A stretch of DNA of 64,000 nt from Meandrina meandrites (GCA_963693305.1 OY855904.1:15647496-15711495); one strand, 5' to 3'; counted from the first letter of the stretch, positions 1 to 13,240 are shown. A program made the numbers and translations. The notes: a model not told the origin generated them from the sequence alone.

Positions 1-1786
1 ATTTGTCCATGACATACACCTTATTCATAAATGGCGGAACGCGCGGAAGAGTTTGGGTCGAGTACATGAAAGCGAGGCGAAAGGGGCTTCCGATTCAAAT
101 GAAAACAAAGCAGAGTATGGAAATGCAAGCAGTATCTCTTGTAATTCGTGAAATATCTCGCCAGTTAGGCAGTGATTCTTGCCTGTTGATGTCTGCTGAT
201 GAAATCCCTGGTTTTACAACCGCAGATATGGTCGTATGGTTTGGAAGTCAACCCAAAAAGATGGGAAAATGTTATCGGAAAACCGCATCGATTTTCTTCT
301 CGTGTGCAGTTTTAATTCACGCTACTTTAGTTTCTTTTTACACTGTAATAGAAGACCCTGGAAGCTGTGAATAGAAACAGGAATAAGAAAGGATTATAGA
401 GCTTTAAAAAATTTGACACGTCTCTTGATATTTTCAATGGTATTGGCGTTTAATTGGACTCCACATTTTTAACAAAATCACATCCGGTAAAAAAATATTG
501 CTGACTGTTTTTTTGCTAAAGTTTTTAAAATCAGCTTATATTGATTTGATACTTATCATAGCCAAGTTTCAGGAAAATCGTTGGAGTAGAAGTGCAGAAA
601 TATTAAGCTCATCTAGATGCCGCTCTTATTTTCAACTGAAAGCTTTCTTGCTAAGTCAGAGTGCCTAGCCAATTGTCCATCGTGCAAACCGTTAAACAGT
701 AAACCGCTAGTTTTGTGAACAAAATAAAAAGCTCAAAAATCCTCAAACCTCCAAAGTTGTGTTTCCCAGATTTTTCGAACATTATGCGGTCGTTTTCTAA
801 GAATCTCCTTTCACGTGAATTTCAAGGTACTGCAATATTTTTTTGCATCGATTTTTGCCACTGTCCCGTGCTATGAATTGGAGAACTGCCGTTGGAATAA
901 TATGGTAGTCAGCGACTGATCTTTGGCGAAGCAGACGAGCAGTTTTGTGTATACAATTTCGAGTACAAAATGGCACGTGTGCCATTTACTCCAAGAATTC
1001 ACGCCTTTATCAGGGGAGGGCTCGTGCGCAGCTCCGTGGAGTAAACATGGGATTTCATGTTATTAGCTGTGGGATTGGGCGGAAATTAAATGTTTTTAGC
1101 AAGATAAGGAAAATACAAACTTCCATAACAGCAATAAGTGTCATTTTTAAAAAGGGTACATTTCTAGAGTCATTTCTCTGATCCTCAGTCTCATCTAGTA
1201 GTGGTCGGCGCTGACGCCCCCCTTATAAACGCGCGAATTCTTGGATTAAATAACACACGTAGTCATTTCGAGATATTTTTTATTTGTTTGCTTCAGTAAA
1301 GAAGTTCGACGCATAGACGCATGTTTTCCAAAAATGTTTTGACCAACGCAAATCATGATCACTGCATGCAACGCCATGTAAAACAGAGAAGAGTCCTTGG
1401 AAAAGATATCTACGCTTAAAAAGCCATGAAGAGCGAGAGAAAACAAACTTTGCAAAATTCACACTAAAAAATATTTGCTGAGAAGGACCAAGCCCGCCAT
1501 TACGTTAAGAAAAAAAAAACCACAACACTGCGCTTTGTTGCGTCTTTCTCTGAGTTCGTTGAAACATTACTAGCAATCTGCTTATCTCTCCTCAACAATT
1601 TATCTTTTCGAAATGAAGAAACAATCTGGGCATATCACTTGATGCTTACAAACCTTGAGATATGTTGCATTTCTTAAATATAAATGTCTAAAACATTTCA
1701 TGGCCACTGGCAGTACGATGGCATAACACGTCCATATGGTTTAGCACGAAAAATTTAGAAATGTTACTTTTTGTGGAGAGAAGAAA
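1..1786. other. No recognised gene
   Basis: A 123-codon open frame (3-374, plus) runs in from the window edge, but it shows no domain, signal peptide or clear splice junction, so I do not call it a gene. The rest is AT-rich sequence with no repeat structure I recognise. Confidence 0.5.
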
Positions 1787-1919
1787 ACCGTAGAATCCGG
1801 AGAAATTCCCTCGAAGCAAGGACGAGACCCAGCAACAAACTCAACCCACATATGACGAACGAACCTGGGCCATTGGTGGGAGGCGAGCTCTCACACCACT
1901 GCGCCATCCCTGCTCCCCT
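1787..1919 (-). repeat. tRNA-derived SINE, degenerate copy
   Basis: Read on the minus strand it begins GGGGAGCAGGGATGGCGCAG, followed by a box-B-like GGTTCGTTCG, then GTCATATGTGGGTTGAGTTT and a CTCCGG-containing tail. The same family lies on the plus strand at 62247-62420. It has a pol III promoter-type head and a non-tRNA body, so it is a SINE rather than a tRNA gene. This copy has short deletions in the tRNA-like part. Confidence 0.8.
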
Positions 1920-3430
1920 CCACAATGATGACGAAAATATAACTCGCTGAAAACAGAAGACGATTCCTCCGGCGATAATTGAAAGAGTTTGCCTAACATT
2001 TTTTTAAAAACTATTTCTATCCGTTCTGTGCATGCCCCACTTTGTGACTAGTTTCTTTAATTCTCTCGGGATTACTTGAAGCGGCTGACGTCAATTAAAG
2101 AACCTTACTCCAAATTAAAGTAGACCTCAACTTGATAATAGTTGTATTTCTACTAAAGGTTCTAAGCCACCAAAAAGAAACAAAGATGGCTATGACTATA
2201 AGAGAGATATCAGTATGGAAGTATGAACCGCCCTTCTGAAAAATTAAAATAATTAAATATGAATGTTTCAATCTGATGCGTGACCAATGACAAGTAACCA
2301 GCCCACTTGTGGTAATGTAAGATACTCTTCTTTCTTGGGTTCGTTCTTTACACCATAGTTAATAGAGGGAAATGGTTTGCAAGCCCGGCAAAGTTCTTTG
2401 TTTTAGGTTTTTGTTCGCTATTTTGGGGGTTGACCCTGCACAAAACCTGACAAAATACAATAGGTGGTTACGTGTGTTCATACAACTAACCAATAGACAC
2501 ATTGCGATTACGTAATTCATGCATAGTGTATGAGCGAAAAAGAAAAGATGTGCACGGTCGTGGACCTTCCAACCTAAATCTTGGTCTCTTTGTTTGCTCT
2601 TTTGATGTTTGCCAGGCTTCCAAACCATTTCCATCTATTAACTATGTTTACACTTAGCAAGCTCCGAGATGCAACTTCTAGCGTTATATAATTAATTATT
2701 TTAATTTTCACTGACAGATTTCCTGTTCGCAACTTGCGGAATTCCATGCATAGTATAGCAGCTTCTGTGCTAGACTTACGTTTATTCCGGACGTGATGAA
2801 CAAGTCAAGATAGCTCAGGTCAAGACAAGAGGCTTCACAGACAATTAACGTAGATGAAAGTAAACCAAACAGTGGAATGTTTATTGACTGTAGTCTTCTT
2901 TTACTAAGTTATTGCCGCTTTTTCGGTCCATTCTCCCAGAGGAGAACTGGGAACTAAGTCAAGTAAGTCAAACACAGCTTGTGTTGCTTGTGATGCTGCT
3001 CGTGTAATAAGTCAATGTTAGCTTTGTACAAGTTTTCTATTTAAATTCACATGTCCTACCACTTGTTTCTTTGGTCGTTGACCATTGAGGATAATTATGC
3101 CTATATACTACTCAGTAAGATTTGAAAAATGTGCATTATATTTCAGCCTAATTTCACAAAACTACCTAGCGTTTAGTAAAGCTGTCATTATTCGAATTTA
3201 AGGTGAGCATGCAATGTCACTATCTTAGATTAAAGAAGAAAAGAGAAAAAAATAAATGTAATTTATACAAAAGGTGGTGGATCAAACAACGCTGTAATAA
3301 GTATCCAATTGATGCATGGTAGTGATAAGGATAACAAGTTATCGCAGGCTACCTAATGCAACCGCGGCCGACGTATGCACGTACAAGTTTTTGCGAATGT
3401 TCAAATAAACAAATAAAATGCATCAAAATT
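1920..3430. other. Intergenic and TRAF 3' flank
   Basis: No coding exon was recognised. The minus strand carries AATAAA at 2880-2885, about 550 bases beyond the TRAF stop codon, a possible poly(A) signal. The open frame at 2359-2634 (minus) has no recognisable domain. Confidence 0.4.
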
Positions 3431-5618
3431 TTATATATCTGAGGTATCAACTATCACTTTAATAAACATGGTATCGTCCTTCACGTAGGCGTGGTTGTTC
3501 AACTCCGATAGAGGGCAGAACGTAGGGCACCCACTGGCGATATTGGTTTCCCTTCTCGGTCTCTGGAAGGAAGAGCTAGTTGGATCAGGCCTGAAGGCAT
3601 CGATCACGTGTTCCACGTTATCCTGATCCAGCAACATGAAGGTGACCTTCTGTCTGAATGGCCAGCGGAGTAACGCGTCATACTGACCGCGCATGATAAC
3701 GAAAAAGATCGAGATGTGTGTTCCTTTGCCTATGCCATCTCCGTTTAGATAGATGCGCGCGCACATCTTGTAGCCATGGCGACTAGTATAGAAACACGGA
3801 CTATAAGTAGATACGTGCTGACCTGTTATCGCCTCATTTCTACGCCGTGCGAAGTCAGTTATCTTCCATATGAGAACACCATTAAAGCTCGACAACTGTT
3901 GTTCCCTAACATATTCTTCCAATTCCGCTGTAGCAAAGTTTCTGGCACTTAGACTATGTTCTAAATGCTCCGTTCGTCGTTGAAGTTTCCTAATCTCGTC
4001 ATTGGCCATTTTAAGTTGTGTTTCTAACCTTTTTACTTCCTTGTTCTGATTTTGCATCATCGTGTTCAATTCAACTAAAAGAACTTCATGATTAGCTGTC
4101 TTAGCATCCTGATTTTCCAGCATTTTAAAAATTCTATTAGTCTCAGCTTCCGAAGAGCGATAAGAAGAAGTTAAGAGAACACTGTCCGGTACTACGTCAT
4201 CCATTAAATAACGTTTGACGCTCTGTTCGAGATTGCTAATGCGTGTGCCATGTCCTTGCAGCATTGATGAAAAGTTAGAATTTTCATTGATTATAGCATC
4301 TACCTTGCGTAGTAAACTTTTAATGGTACTACCCATGCTGGTAATGATTTCAGACTTGTCAAGGGCACTAACATCACCAAGTTTCGAATAAAGGAAGCTT
4401 GCTAGTTGTTGTACGAATAACAGAAGATGGTTTAGATGATGTGCAACCTGTTTATCCTGATGGTCTCTGCTTTCTTTTCGTTTCATAGTCTGCAAACAAA
4501 TACATTATAAACTGTTACTGGATTGTCGACAAAACTAAAACAGAATCATAGTCGGTAAATAGCCTAAATCGAAGACCCAAAGTTCACATTTGTTCAAGGA
4601 TTAGCATCAAGCTTGAGTAAATGTAAATAATTTTAAGTACATTTCAACTCTTTTGTATAGACAAATTAACGTTGGGAAATGCCGGACCGGAGTTTGTTGA
4701 TTAACGTGTCAAAATGATCAATGGCTAAAGAGCCTAAAGTGTTGGTCAACTGAAATCCCGGATTTAACGTACAGCTTTGCCAGAATATTAGCAGTTTGTA
4801 AAGTTTCACCCAGACGAAAAGACAACTGTTCTTTTACTGCCTCGTCTTACTGTGCATGTGTGTTAGGAACCGACGACTTTTACTGATGCTATGTCCGCGA
4901 CAAATTATTTCAATACATCAGACAGGGTTGATGTTAGAAAGGTAGCCCCTTTCTATTCCTTCGCCTTTTACAGCTCTCCTTTATAATTAAGACGGAATCC
5001 ACCAGGAAGTCGAGTAATATTTATTTAAGTTGGACAAACATCGAGTACAAGAATAATTTAAATCCTATTGCGCTATTTTCTACCCTAAATAAAAAGTAAA
5101 GATGTAAGTAATTATCCGTGATAACACCAACAACAATTTCTTATCAGAGTCTTAGAAAATGAATTTCAAAGTTCACAAGCTATAGGCAAATTCTCACGTG
5201 CAGCCATTTTGTAAAATCGTCTTTAATCGATTCAGTGGAATTCAGTGGAACTTCGAAATTTGTTTTCGGTGTTTGGTGTTGTTAGAAAAGATTTCTTTTG
5301 ATAAGATATTTGAAGCAGTAACACAAAAGCTTGCAATAAGGTGTAAAAAATTTTGGTACAACAATTTCTTATCAGAGCCTGAGAAAATCAAATTCAAAGT
5401 TCACAAACTATAGACGAAAGCTCACGTCTTTTTCGCGATTTAGTGGAATTCAGCGGAACTTCGAAATTGGTTTTCGATGTTTGGTGTTGTTAGAAAAGGT
5501 TTCTTTTGATACGATATTTGAAGCAGTAACACAAAAGCTTGCAATAAGGTGTAAATAATTTCGGTACATAATTTTGTCCAATAACTACTCGAAGTCCTGG
5601 CGGATTCGGTCTTAATCT

Positions 5619-5659
<41 letters not shown>

Positions 5660-8203
5660 ATGTGTGCTTGTGTCTGCAAATTTCCTCTAAACTAATTTTT
5701 TCTACTGGTAAGTTACTTACCTCATCATGTTTACATCCTACTTCACGAAAAGGACACGGAGCTTCAACAGCTTCGCAGTCTCCATTAAGAGGATCAAGGT
5801 GGTTTGAGAGCTGCGGTCAAAACAAAATTTCTGCTTACTGATAATCATTTGTATTATACCAGTTTTTTCTTTGGTATCAACAAAGATATATGTTAAAAAA
5901 GTAATCATTAATTCCTAATGCTTCACCTGTACTTCTTATTGTTGATTGGTATCAGGTAATTAAGGGCGCGTTCGTTTGGGAATATTCTGGAATAAGAATA
6001 ATATTCTGGAATATATTCCGGCTATTCCGCTCCTGGGAGCAGAATAGCCGGAATGGAAATCCAAGTATTCCGGAATAGGAAGAGCAGCCAAACTAACGCT
6101 AACTTGCATTATTCCAATTATTCTTATTCCGGATTGATCCCAAACGAACGCACCCTAACTAATAGCACACAAGAGGGCGTTGCTGTTTCTTTACCTGCTT
6201 TCGTGGAAGTTTTATGGATAAGCACTTCGGACAATCCACGGTATATTCCTGGCAATCGTTCTCTTGGTGATGCTATAGAAAGAAGCCGAAAAAATTACGA
6301 TTACTTTCAGAGCATCAGACAAAAGCTGTAATAATGTGTTTTTGTGTGCCCTTAATTCCCTATAAGCACTATGGTAGCTCCCATACCTGTTACTGGTCTG
6401 AGCTGAAATCGGTCCCAACAGTTTTCAACTCAAGATCAAAGAAGCTATGCACACTATATATAGTTGGCACACTCGTTAAAAAAAAACTTTGTTGTTGTTG
6501 TTGCTGCTGCTGTTGTTGTTCTTTTTGATGTTCACGTAGTTTACGGATTGTTAGGTGGGATGATGGAATTTGTTTTCCGTAAATCTTGTTAATCAACGTT
6601 TGCTCAACACTTTAAGGCAAACAAAACCAAAGCTCATCTTTTCATTGAACATTACATTGTTCACAAGAAAGGAAAAATAAAAGGCTTTACCTCTAGCTTG
6701 TCAGCTGTTGTCATCAGGTTGCAGTACTGACACTGTTGCTCTCTAAAACTGCACTCTTCTACAAGATGTCGGGATAAATGTTCCCTCAGTACAAGGACTC
6801 CGCAACTGGGATGCATACAGTGAACTTTCGCGTACGGGCACTGTGCCTCGTGGTCCTGAAACAAAGAAGTAAAACACTTAGCCCTCATAATCATGTACAG
6901 GTGCCCATAGCAACGGAGTTCTGACAACATTGACAAGTGATTTCGGATTCTACAGGGGACAATCAGGTTTCTACGTAGTCCTACTTCTGAGATCATGTAT
7001 AGGGAGTAAAACTGTGGGCTATAATCTTTATCAGAGTAAGGTATATAAAATGTGGTTCAGTCCTTTTGTAAGACTGGCTGCTGCATGAATTCGTGAGATT
7101 CAGAACTATCCTCCAAAAAACTGTTATAGGTCTTGTGGTCCTGCAAGTTTGGGATACCAGTTAGACATAACCAAGAGCAACACCTATTCACCATACCTCT
7201 AGCTTTCCAAGTTCCCCTCTCCAGTCACAGCCGTTGCAGTTGTTTGTACATTGGACTGGTAAAGACAGAATTTCGCGTCGCGCAAACTTGTCTTCGAATA
7301 TCTGACAAAGGAAGATAAAACAACTTTAATTAACCAGTCTAGGACTTTGTAAGTCATAAGTAGTAATACAAGCAAACACACAACTTCGAATGTGACTTAT
7401 GTTGTTTTCTTAATTAGTTAATGTCAGTCTGCAATCAGGCAATACTCAATGAAAAAAGGTGGTTTATAAGTTGATAACAACAAATCCCTCGCTGCAAAAT
7501 CCAGGAATGGGTATAGTAATAACTAAGGATCAGGAAAAATGTAAAAACTTTTGCAAACATGTTTTTTTGGTCTTGGCATTCTTTTAAAAAAAAGGCTCAG
7601 AACTGGGCGATGCCCTCTTTGCTAAATAAATATGAAGTCTGCCCTACCTTCTGCTTGGTGATTTCCTCACTATCCACCAAACATTTAAAAGAAGGCAACC
7701 TAAAGTAGAAGAGCACAAATGAAATCGTCATGAAATTGATTCTTTTTGCAGCAAGCATTTTACTTACAGGTCATTGGGGGGCTGGTGGACCTTTTTCTAA
7801 TACTGGGTACGGGTCTGGAATAGTAACAAGGGTATATATGTCACTATTATACTGAATGGAGATCGAGATAAGCACTACCAGCAATTTTCCAGAACACCGT
7901 GATCATCATCTGACGACAATGGTCGGGCTTGAACCACCAAAGTACCAAAACACTTATAGATTTTAACACTAGGTCAAATTAAAGATTTCACTTACATCTT
8001 AGCCAGGTCTAGGGAAGAGGGTAGGGCGGCCAGCTTACAATACATTACCTTGGGAACGGTTCTACACAAGATTTGCAGTAACGATGTCCACAGCTTGTCT
8101 GGACCGGATCCCTCAATACTTTTTCGCAGGAAGTGCAGAGGTATTTAGGATCCAAAGACTTCGTATCTTTTTCGCAAATTATGACACATGTATAACCAGG
8201 CAT
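3431..8203 (-). CDS. TRAF-family signalling adaptor / RING E3 (541 aa, 6 coding exons)
   Basis: Coding exons, in transcript order, are 8203-8049, 7699-7648, 7301-7197, 6855-6691, 5810-5721 and 4489-3431. All junctions are GT-AG and the frame stays open (1626 nt). The N-terminal RING has ligands C23, C26, C38, H40, C43, C46, C58 and D61. The final Asp is the C3HC3D form typical of TRAFs. TRAF-type zinc fingers follow (about residues 90-225), then a coiled coil (about 307-387) and a C-terminal MATH/TRAF-C domain (about 392-537, starting NGVLIWKITDF). Known family role: trimeric adaptors binding TNFR/IL-1R/TLR-type receptors through the MATH domain, with RING-dependent ubiquitin signalling to NF-kB and MAPK. 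Complete length and domain order are normal for the family. I cannot assign it to a vertebrate TRAF subtype. The start is the first ATG after an acceptor at 8217-8218, so the 5' UTR is probably spliced. Confidence 0.93.
5132..5580. repeat. Tandem duplication, two ~225-bp units, in a TRAF intron
   Basis: Two head-to-tail copies (about 5132-5357 and 5358-5580) both contain CAATTTCTTATCAGAG, GGAATTCAG-GGAACTTCG, TTGGTGTTGTTAGAAAAG and ACACAAAAGCTTGCAATAAG. Scattered substitutions show it is not brand new. It lies in the intron before the last coding exon. Confidence 0.85.
5622..5660. repeat. (CTGT)n microsatellite
   Basis: About nine tandem CTGT units with one variant toward the end, in the same TRAF intron as the 225-bp duplication. 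Confidence 0.95.
5964..6155. mobile_element. PIF/Harbinger-type MITE, 192 bp, TSD TAA
   Basis: The ends are inverted repeats, GGGCGCGTTCGTTTGGGA at the left and TCCCAAACGAACGCACCC at the right, flanked on both sides by TAA (5961-5963 and 6156-6158). A GGG-start TIR with a 3-bp TWA-type target duplication is the Harbinger/Tourist pattern. The interior is rich in ATTCCGGAATA-like palindromes and has no open frame. It lies in the TRAF intron between exons 4 and 5. Confidence 0.85.
6487..6521. repeat. (TTG)n/(CTG)n trinucleotide run
   Basis: Imperfect GTT/GCT triplet repeats follow a short A-run. They create apparent poly-Cys and poly-Gln open frames that are not genes. Confidence 0.95.
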
Positions 8204-9134
8204 GATCGATGGATATCTGACAAACATACACAACATTAATTTGTCATTTTTTTTATTCTATCATAATATTTCCGAGAGATACGCAAAAGTGTTAGTACTA
8301 TTTCATATAATTATATATACTGTAGATCGCAAGTATGGTGCGGTGCAGACAAGTGCAGTGCAATCCAATTTACACGTTTTGTAGAGTGCTTTATTTCATG
8401 TATTTTGTTCTTTTAAACTTCACAGGCTCGCACGGATGCGGGTTTGACGATTAGCTGCAGTATAAACTGAATGTAGCTGGCCCTGGTAGTTCTTGGTGAC
8501 AATCATATCTCTCAATACATGAGAGCAACACGTGCCAGTACTGCGATCTACGCTTGTGGTAAAAAAATACATACAAATGGTGAATTTAGTAATTTTTACC
8601 CGATATTTCGCGGATAAGTGAATTAGTGGATTGTTGTTTGTTTGATTGTGTTTTTATCTCTCGATTAATATCTATTTGTAATACGATTTTTTTAAATGTA
8701 GGGATGAAATGGAATCAGCTTAATGCGTTTTTTTGCGTGACAGCTGAGTCACGTCTTTTGCGTGACACAGCAATTAACAAATTCAGAATATTTAATAAGC
8801 AACTCAACAATTTTGAATTATTGTGCCAAAAAATGTTAACAAGTGACTCCTCAGAGTCGGTCTTAGCTGGATTGTTGGTCTGAAGTAATTATTTGACCTG
8901 TAGAACAACATGTTTTTCCCGTTTGACTTCCCGCGGCTCAATTTTATAAAGAAAAGCAGAGAAGTAAACCGAAAACGTACTTTGTCCCGGTTGAATTGAT
9001 TTACAGCAACAATTTTCAGCGCATTACACATAACACTTTGGAGCAAAACCATTGAAAATATTCCGGATGGCTTACATTAGCGGACAACCAGGAATAATTA
9101 TAGGGAGCCCAACATGCAGCTAACTGCAACTTAC

Positions 9135-9230
9135 CAATGCAAAGCAGCGCCGAAACCTGTTTCACCAATCCCGTGTACAACCCAACTGCAACTGAGGAGA
9201 GTTGTCGCTGAAACAACAGATTTATAACCG
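9135..9230 (-). other. Probable 5' non-coding exon of the TRAF gene
   Basis: On the minus strand a strong donor (TTG|GTAAGT) ends an exon at 9135. The first TRAF coding exon has a good acceptor at 8217-8218, 13 nt before the ATG, so an upstream untranslated exon is required. This is the best donor I see in range. The transcription start is not determined. Confidence 0.4.
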
Positions 9231-9750
9231 TCTCTGATAAATTGTGATAGGCTAATAACGCTAGTGGGGTTTTTCCGGTTGCTAAGCATTTATTATTGTC
9301 ATAATTATTCAGTTTCAGAGGGGTTTTTTTAGGGGGTTTTTCCCGGCAGCCTAGCCCCGCCTATAGCCACGTGACTTGATCAAGATATAGTCACACAATT
9401 TACGGTGCACTTAGTTCGCGATAAAACCCAGCAGTCTAACGAATATTTGATATGAAACTTCGGCTGTTTCATTTTCTTCGTTACTAAAACATCACGCTTC
9501 TTTGTGTAGACGTAAAATCGTTAAACACGACATGCATGAGCGTGTATTCAAATCGTGCCAACCCGCAAATTAATAATTAATAATAAACATTGATCATAGT
9601 CCAAGGATATTTCCATAGGGCTTTTTTCTTTCTGAAATCTTTCTTTTCACTTCTTTCCTTATATTGTTTCTTGCGTTGTTTCTAAGAAATAAGCGAAGTA
9701 AAAATTCTATTTATTTTTTTGTAAACACTCCCGTTTCACGTGACTCCAGG
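9231..9750. other. Upstream flank of the TRAF gene
   Basis: No coding sequence seen. This is presumably the promoter-proximal region of the TRAF gene, but I see no clear TATA box and cannot place the transcription start. Confidence 0.35.
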
Positions 9751-10524
9751 CGAACGATAATGCTGCTATTCGTAGGATCTACTGAGAGATCTGATCAGCA
9801 ATAAAATGAAATGAAATAACAATGCAAGCAAGGCTGATCATACTACGTGAAAAATAGACTTTGCGAGACAACACCACGACTAGAACCGATACAGCAGGAT
9901 TGCAACCGCAGACAGCTGTTTCAGTATTGGGACTATTCAGTGCGGTGTAGCGAATCTAAATGACGCCAGGTCGGAGAGCCAACGCAAATAAATTGCCCAA
10001 CCCGTACACTGTATCAAGTTCCGTACTTTGAACTTACTTGTCCCCCGAATCACGCGCTGCCACATCACGTGTTTCGGGGGACAAGAAACACAAAGTGTCA
10101 CGGTGAGTCTCGCAAAGCAAAATAACTTAAATGTGGTAGGCACAGCCATTCCGAACATTTAAGCGCATGGACAAAACCATGCTAAATAAAAGCACAGCAT
10201 ATCGGATCTGAAAAGATCTACGGTCCAAAAATACGTAAAAGTAAGACTAAAACTGCAAGGGACCGCGAACGATAATGCTGCTATTCGTAGGATCTACTGA
10301 GAGAAGGACGAAACAGCTGTCTGCGGTTGCAATCCTGCTGTATCGGTTCTAGTCGTGGTGTTGTCTCGCAAAGTCTATTTTTCACGTAGTATGATCAGCC
10401 TTGCTTGCCTTGTTATTTTAAGGACGAAACAGCTGTCTGCGGTTGCAATCCTGCTGTATCGGTTCTAGTCGTGGTGTTGTCTCGCAAAGTCTATTTTTCA
10501 CGTAGTATGATCAGCCTTGCTTGC
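9751..10524. repeat. Composite repeat: 39-bp direct repeat plus ~100-bp module, one inverted and two direct copies
   Basis: An identical 39-bp segment beginning CGAACGATAATGCTGCTATT is at 9751-9789 and 10266-10304. A ~100-bp module (AACAGCTGTCTGCGGTTGC to GATCAGCCTTGCTTGC) occurs twice head-to-tail at 10305-10408 and 10421-10524, and once inverted at 9824-9921. Identity is near perfect. Between them, 10040-10083 is a smaller hairpin with GTCCCCCGAA/TTTCGGGGGAC arms. Confidence 0.85.
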
Positions 10525-12546
10525 ATTCTTATTTTATCCCACGCAGCCTAAAAATACGGGGCTGAGATTGAGTCGCATGCCGGACTATCCAAATAACCGC
10601 TGCAAAACAGACTACAGAAACATAGGAATAGATATAAATTCAACAATTTTAAGCAGCCAAACATTGAAAATGTTGAAGTAAGCAGAAAGCAAATTGAGTT
10701 TCTTTGGTTATTATTACCGTTGTAGGCATCAGTAACGCAACGCACCCTTGCGGAAAGCACCAGACCATCGAAAGGATAGTTGAAGGTTAGTGAGTTTAAC
10801 TTAAGGTGTTCAGCTTGCGGACTACATTTGATTATGGATCATCCATAGAAACCCACACTAACCGTTCAGTGAAAACGAGACGGCTACACATGTACAACTG
10901 ATCGGTCAGTAATAATACAATAATGCAATAATGAATATGAAATTTAAAAAAAAATTAAAATGATAGAAATATAATAAATGCAAACTTTTTTAGCTGACTC
11001 TTTCGTGCAGAAATAAAACATGCCTTTAACATTCCTTTGTAATGCATTGTTAGCAGTTTCGTTTGTTTGTTCGTGCTAATTCCGGACAGTTTGGCCTGAC
11101 GTAATCAGGACTCGAAAATGCTTGACCATCAGCCGGAAACAGCGTTATTTGGTAAAATTGATTGATAACAATGACCTGCGCTATTAGGGGTAAACCCCAA
11201 ACAAGTAAATTATTTTAAGATGTCCAGTTTTCATTGTTATCTCGCCGTTGGTTCGTCACGCAATCCCGAATTTTGCGCTGCTCCCCACTAACCGAACGCC
11301 TGGAACAGGTTATGTTATCATTTTTACATCATCTAGGCTATTTTTCTATATTCTAAAGAAAACCAAATTCAAAATACATCCTCCGTTCACATACTTGGTA
11401 GCTTGTACACATTGAGAGCTATAGTTGCTCAATAGTTATGCTTCAGAACCTCTTTTTTTTGTTTTCGTCAGTTGAATTAATTTTACACGGCCGTGACACG
11501 GGGTTTCCCTGTTTCCTCGAAAGAGCAAATTACTTTCGTGTTTTGTTTCCCCTATTTTGTGACTCACCGAAAGAACACGGCAATCACTTTTCAGTTTCGA
11601 AAAAGATACCGACAATACTAATACGTATACTGATTATTAGGTTAATTCCTGTTTTAACCTTACAAAACAAAACTGTAGCTCTGAATAAAATAAATAATAT
11701 CGAGCTGGCAACATCTAAGCTGCAACGAGATCGGCTGTTTCTCACCCAGTCTCGCCGTGGGCCTACATCTGACGACGTGCGTCGTTTTATTTCGTCTACC
11801 TTCCTCCATCCGAAAGTTTTAGCCAACTGATAAATCTAACGCTTGACACCGCGAAAGATATCGATTTGCCAGCCCAAGAGAACCAATCTCCAGGCTCCAC
11901 TATGGGAAAGTTTCAATGCGACCGATCAGTTACTTGATTAAACTGCTTGCTTTCCGCCGGAATGGTGTGGCATGGGCACAACCGCGCACGTGAACTCTCG
12001 TTCGCAATTCGTTTTTGCTACGGCTTCGGCTTACAAACTTGATCCATCATCCAGTATTTATTTCGCTAATTATCAATCGTGAGCGCTGGAGACAAACGGA
12101 CATCAGTTTCGTATCGAAACAGCTAATCATGAAGCTATTGAAAACCCCGGTTTTATCCGCCAGAAGCAATTGAAGTGAAGCAAAATACTAGGTGTCTAAA
12201 ATTTTAATTTTCATTTCATAAGTGTCTTGTACCACGACTGACTAAGAGATACAAGAAGTACCGGAAATTGACGATCAGATCAGTTGCTTAGCAGGTCTAG
12301 CAGGTCCATGAATGGGTGCAAAAAAACGCATAGTGATAAAATTCACACATTAAGCAACTTTATTTCGACTTTTCTTTTTCTTTTTGAGGGCCACAAGTTT
12401 ATCAGTTTAATTACAGTCAAGTGTTACTCTCTTAAAATAAAGTCTTGCTTGCTTACTTATTTACTAGTTATGTTTGGTCAGTAATTACACTTTCTATTGT
12501 TTGAATCTTTACATGGGGGATTCCACTTGCCCTACGTTCGTAATTG
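10525..12546. other. No recognised gene
   Basis: The plus-strand open frame at 11438-11830 (130 codons) has no domain, signal peptide or supporting splice signals. I see no repeat structure beyond short A/T runs. Confidence 0.4.
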
Positions 12547-12664
12547 TTTTTGTCATCATTTTGTCATCAAGTTCGCCCACCTGAAGAAGTCCCTGACCTC
12601 AAGCATTTTGTCATCATTTTGTCATCAAGTTCGCCCACCTGAAGAAGTCCCTGACCTCAAGCAT
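12547..12664. repeat. 58-bp tandem duplication
   Basis: Two consecutive, essentially identical 58-bp units contain TTTTGTCATCA twice followed by GTTCGCCCACCTGAAGAAG. The identity suggests a recent event. Confidence 0.9.
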
Positions 12665-12979
12665 TTTCCGTTTCGAACAGCCCTGAGTCACCAATCAAAA
12701 ACTTAAAAAAAAATAAAGGGAGATAAAAATACTCCATGTTCTCTGAATTTGATGGATGGACAAACTTTGATTTTATATTTTTTTTAGCCCTACAATTTAA
12801 ACTGTTATCCTGAGATTGACTTGACTCTTTGAAGTGCTCCACTGTAGGGAAGCCAGAGTACCTCTCGATATGCCATCTGCTGAAGCCCACCAGTATTCGA
12901 AATGGAGCACACTAAACTAGCTTAAACTACTTATATAAACTCCGGCTTATTTAATAGACTATTTTACAGGGTGGTTAAC

Positions 12980-13240
12980 GGTGGGAGGCGCGGTGGCTTA
13001 ATGGTTAGTGCGCTGGACTCCGGATCGGGAGATCCGGGTTCGAGCCCTGGCCGGCACTGCGTTGTGTTCTTGGGCAAGATACTTTAATCTCATAGTGCCT
13101 CTCTCCACCCAGGTGTATAAATGGGTACCGGCGAATTTACTGCTGGGGGTAACCCTGCGATGGACTAGCTCCGGCTTGATGGGCCCCTAGGCTCGTATAC
13201 AGACTCTACCTACCTACCTACCTACCTACCTACCTACGGT
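12980..13240 (+). mobile_element. tRNA-derived SINE with (CTAC)n tail
   Basis: The head carries a box A (TGGCTTAATGGTTAGTGCGC) and box B (GGTTCGAGCCC). A body follows with TTGTGTTCTTGGGCAAGATA and CCACCCAGGTGTATAAATGG, ending in seven or so CTAC repeats (13205-13238). The body looks like a SINE common in marine invertebrates, from memory. It is not a functional tRNA gene. Confidence 0.88.

Noticed and set aside
3..374. 123-codon open frame at the window start
   Set aside because: No recognisable domain, signal peptide or splice context, and it is cut by the window edge. It could be chance.
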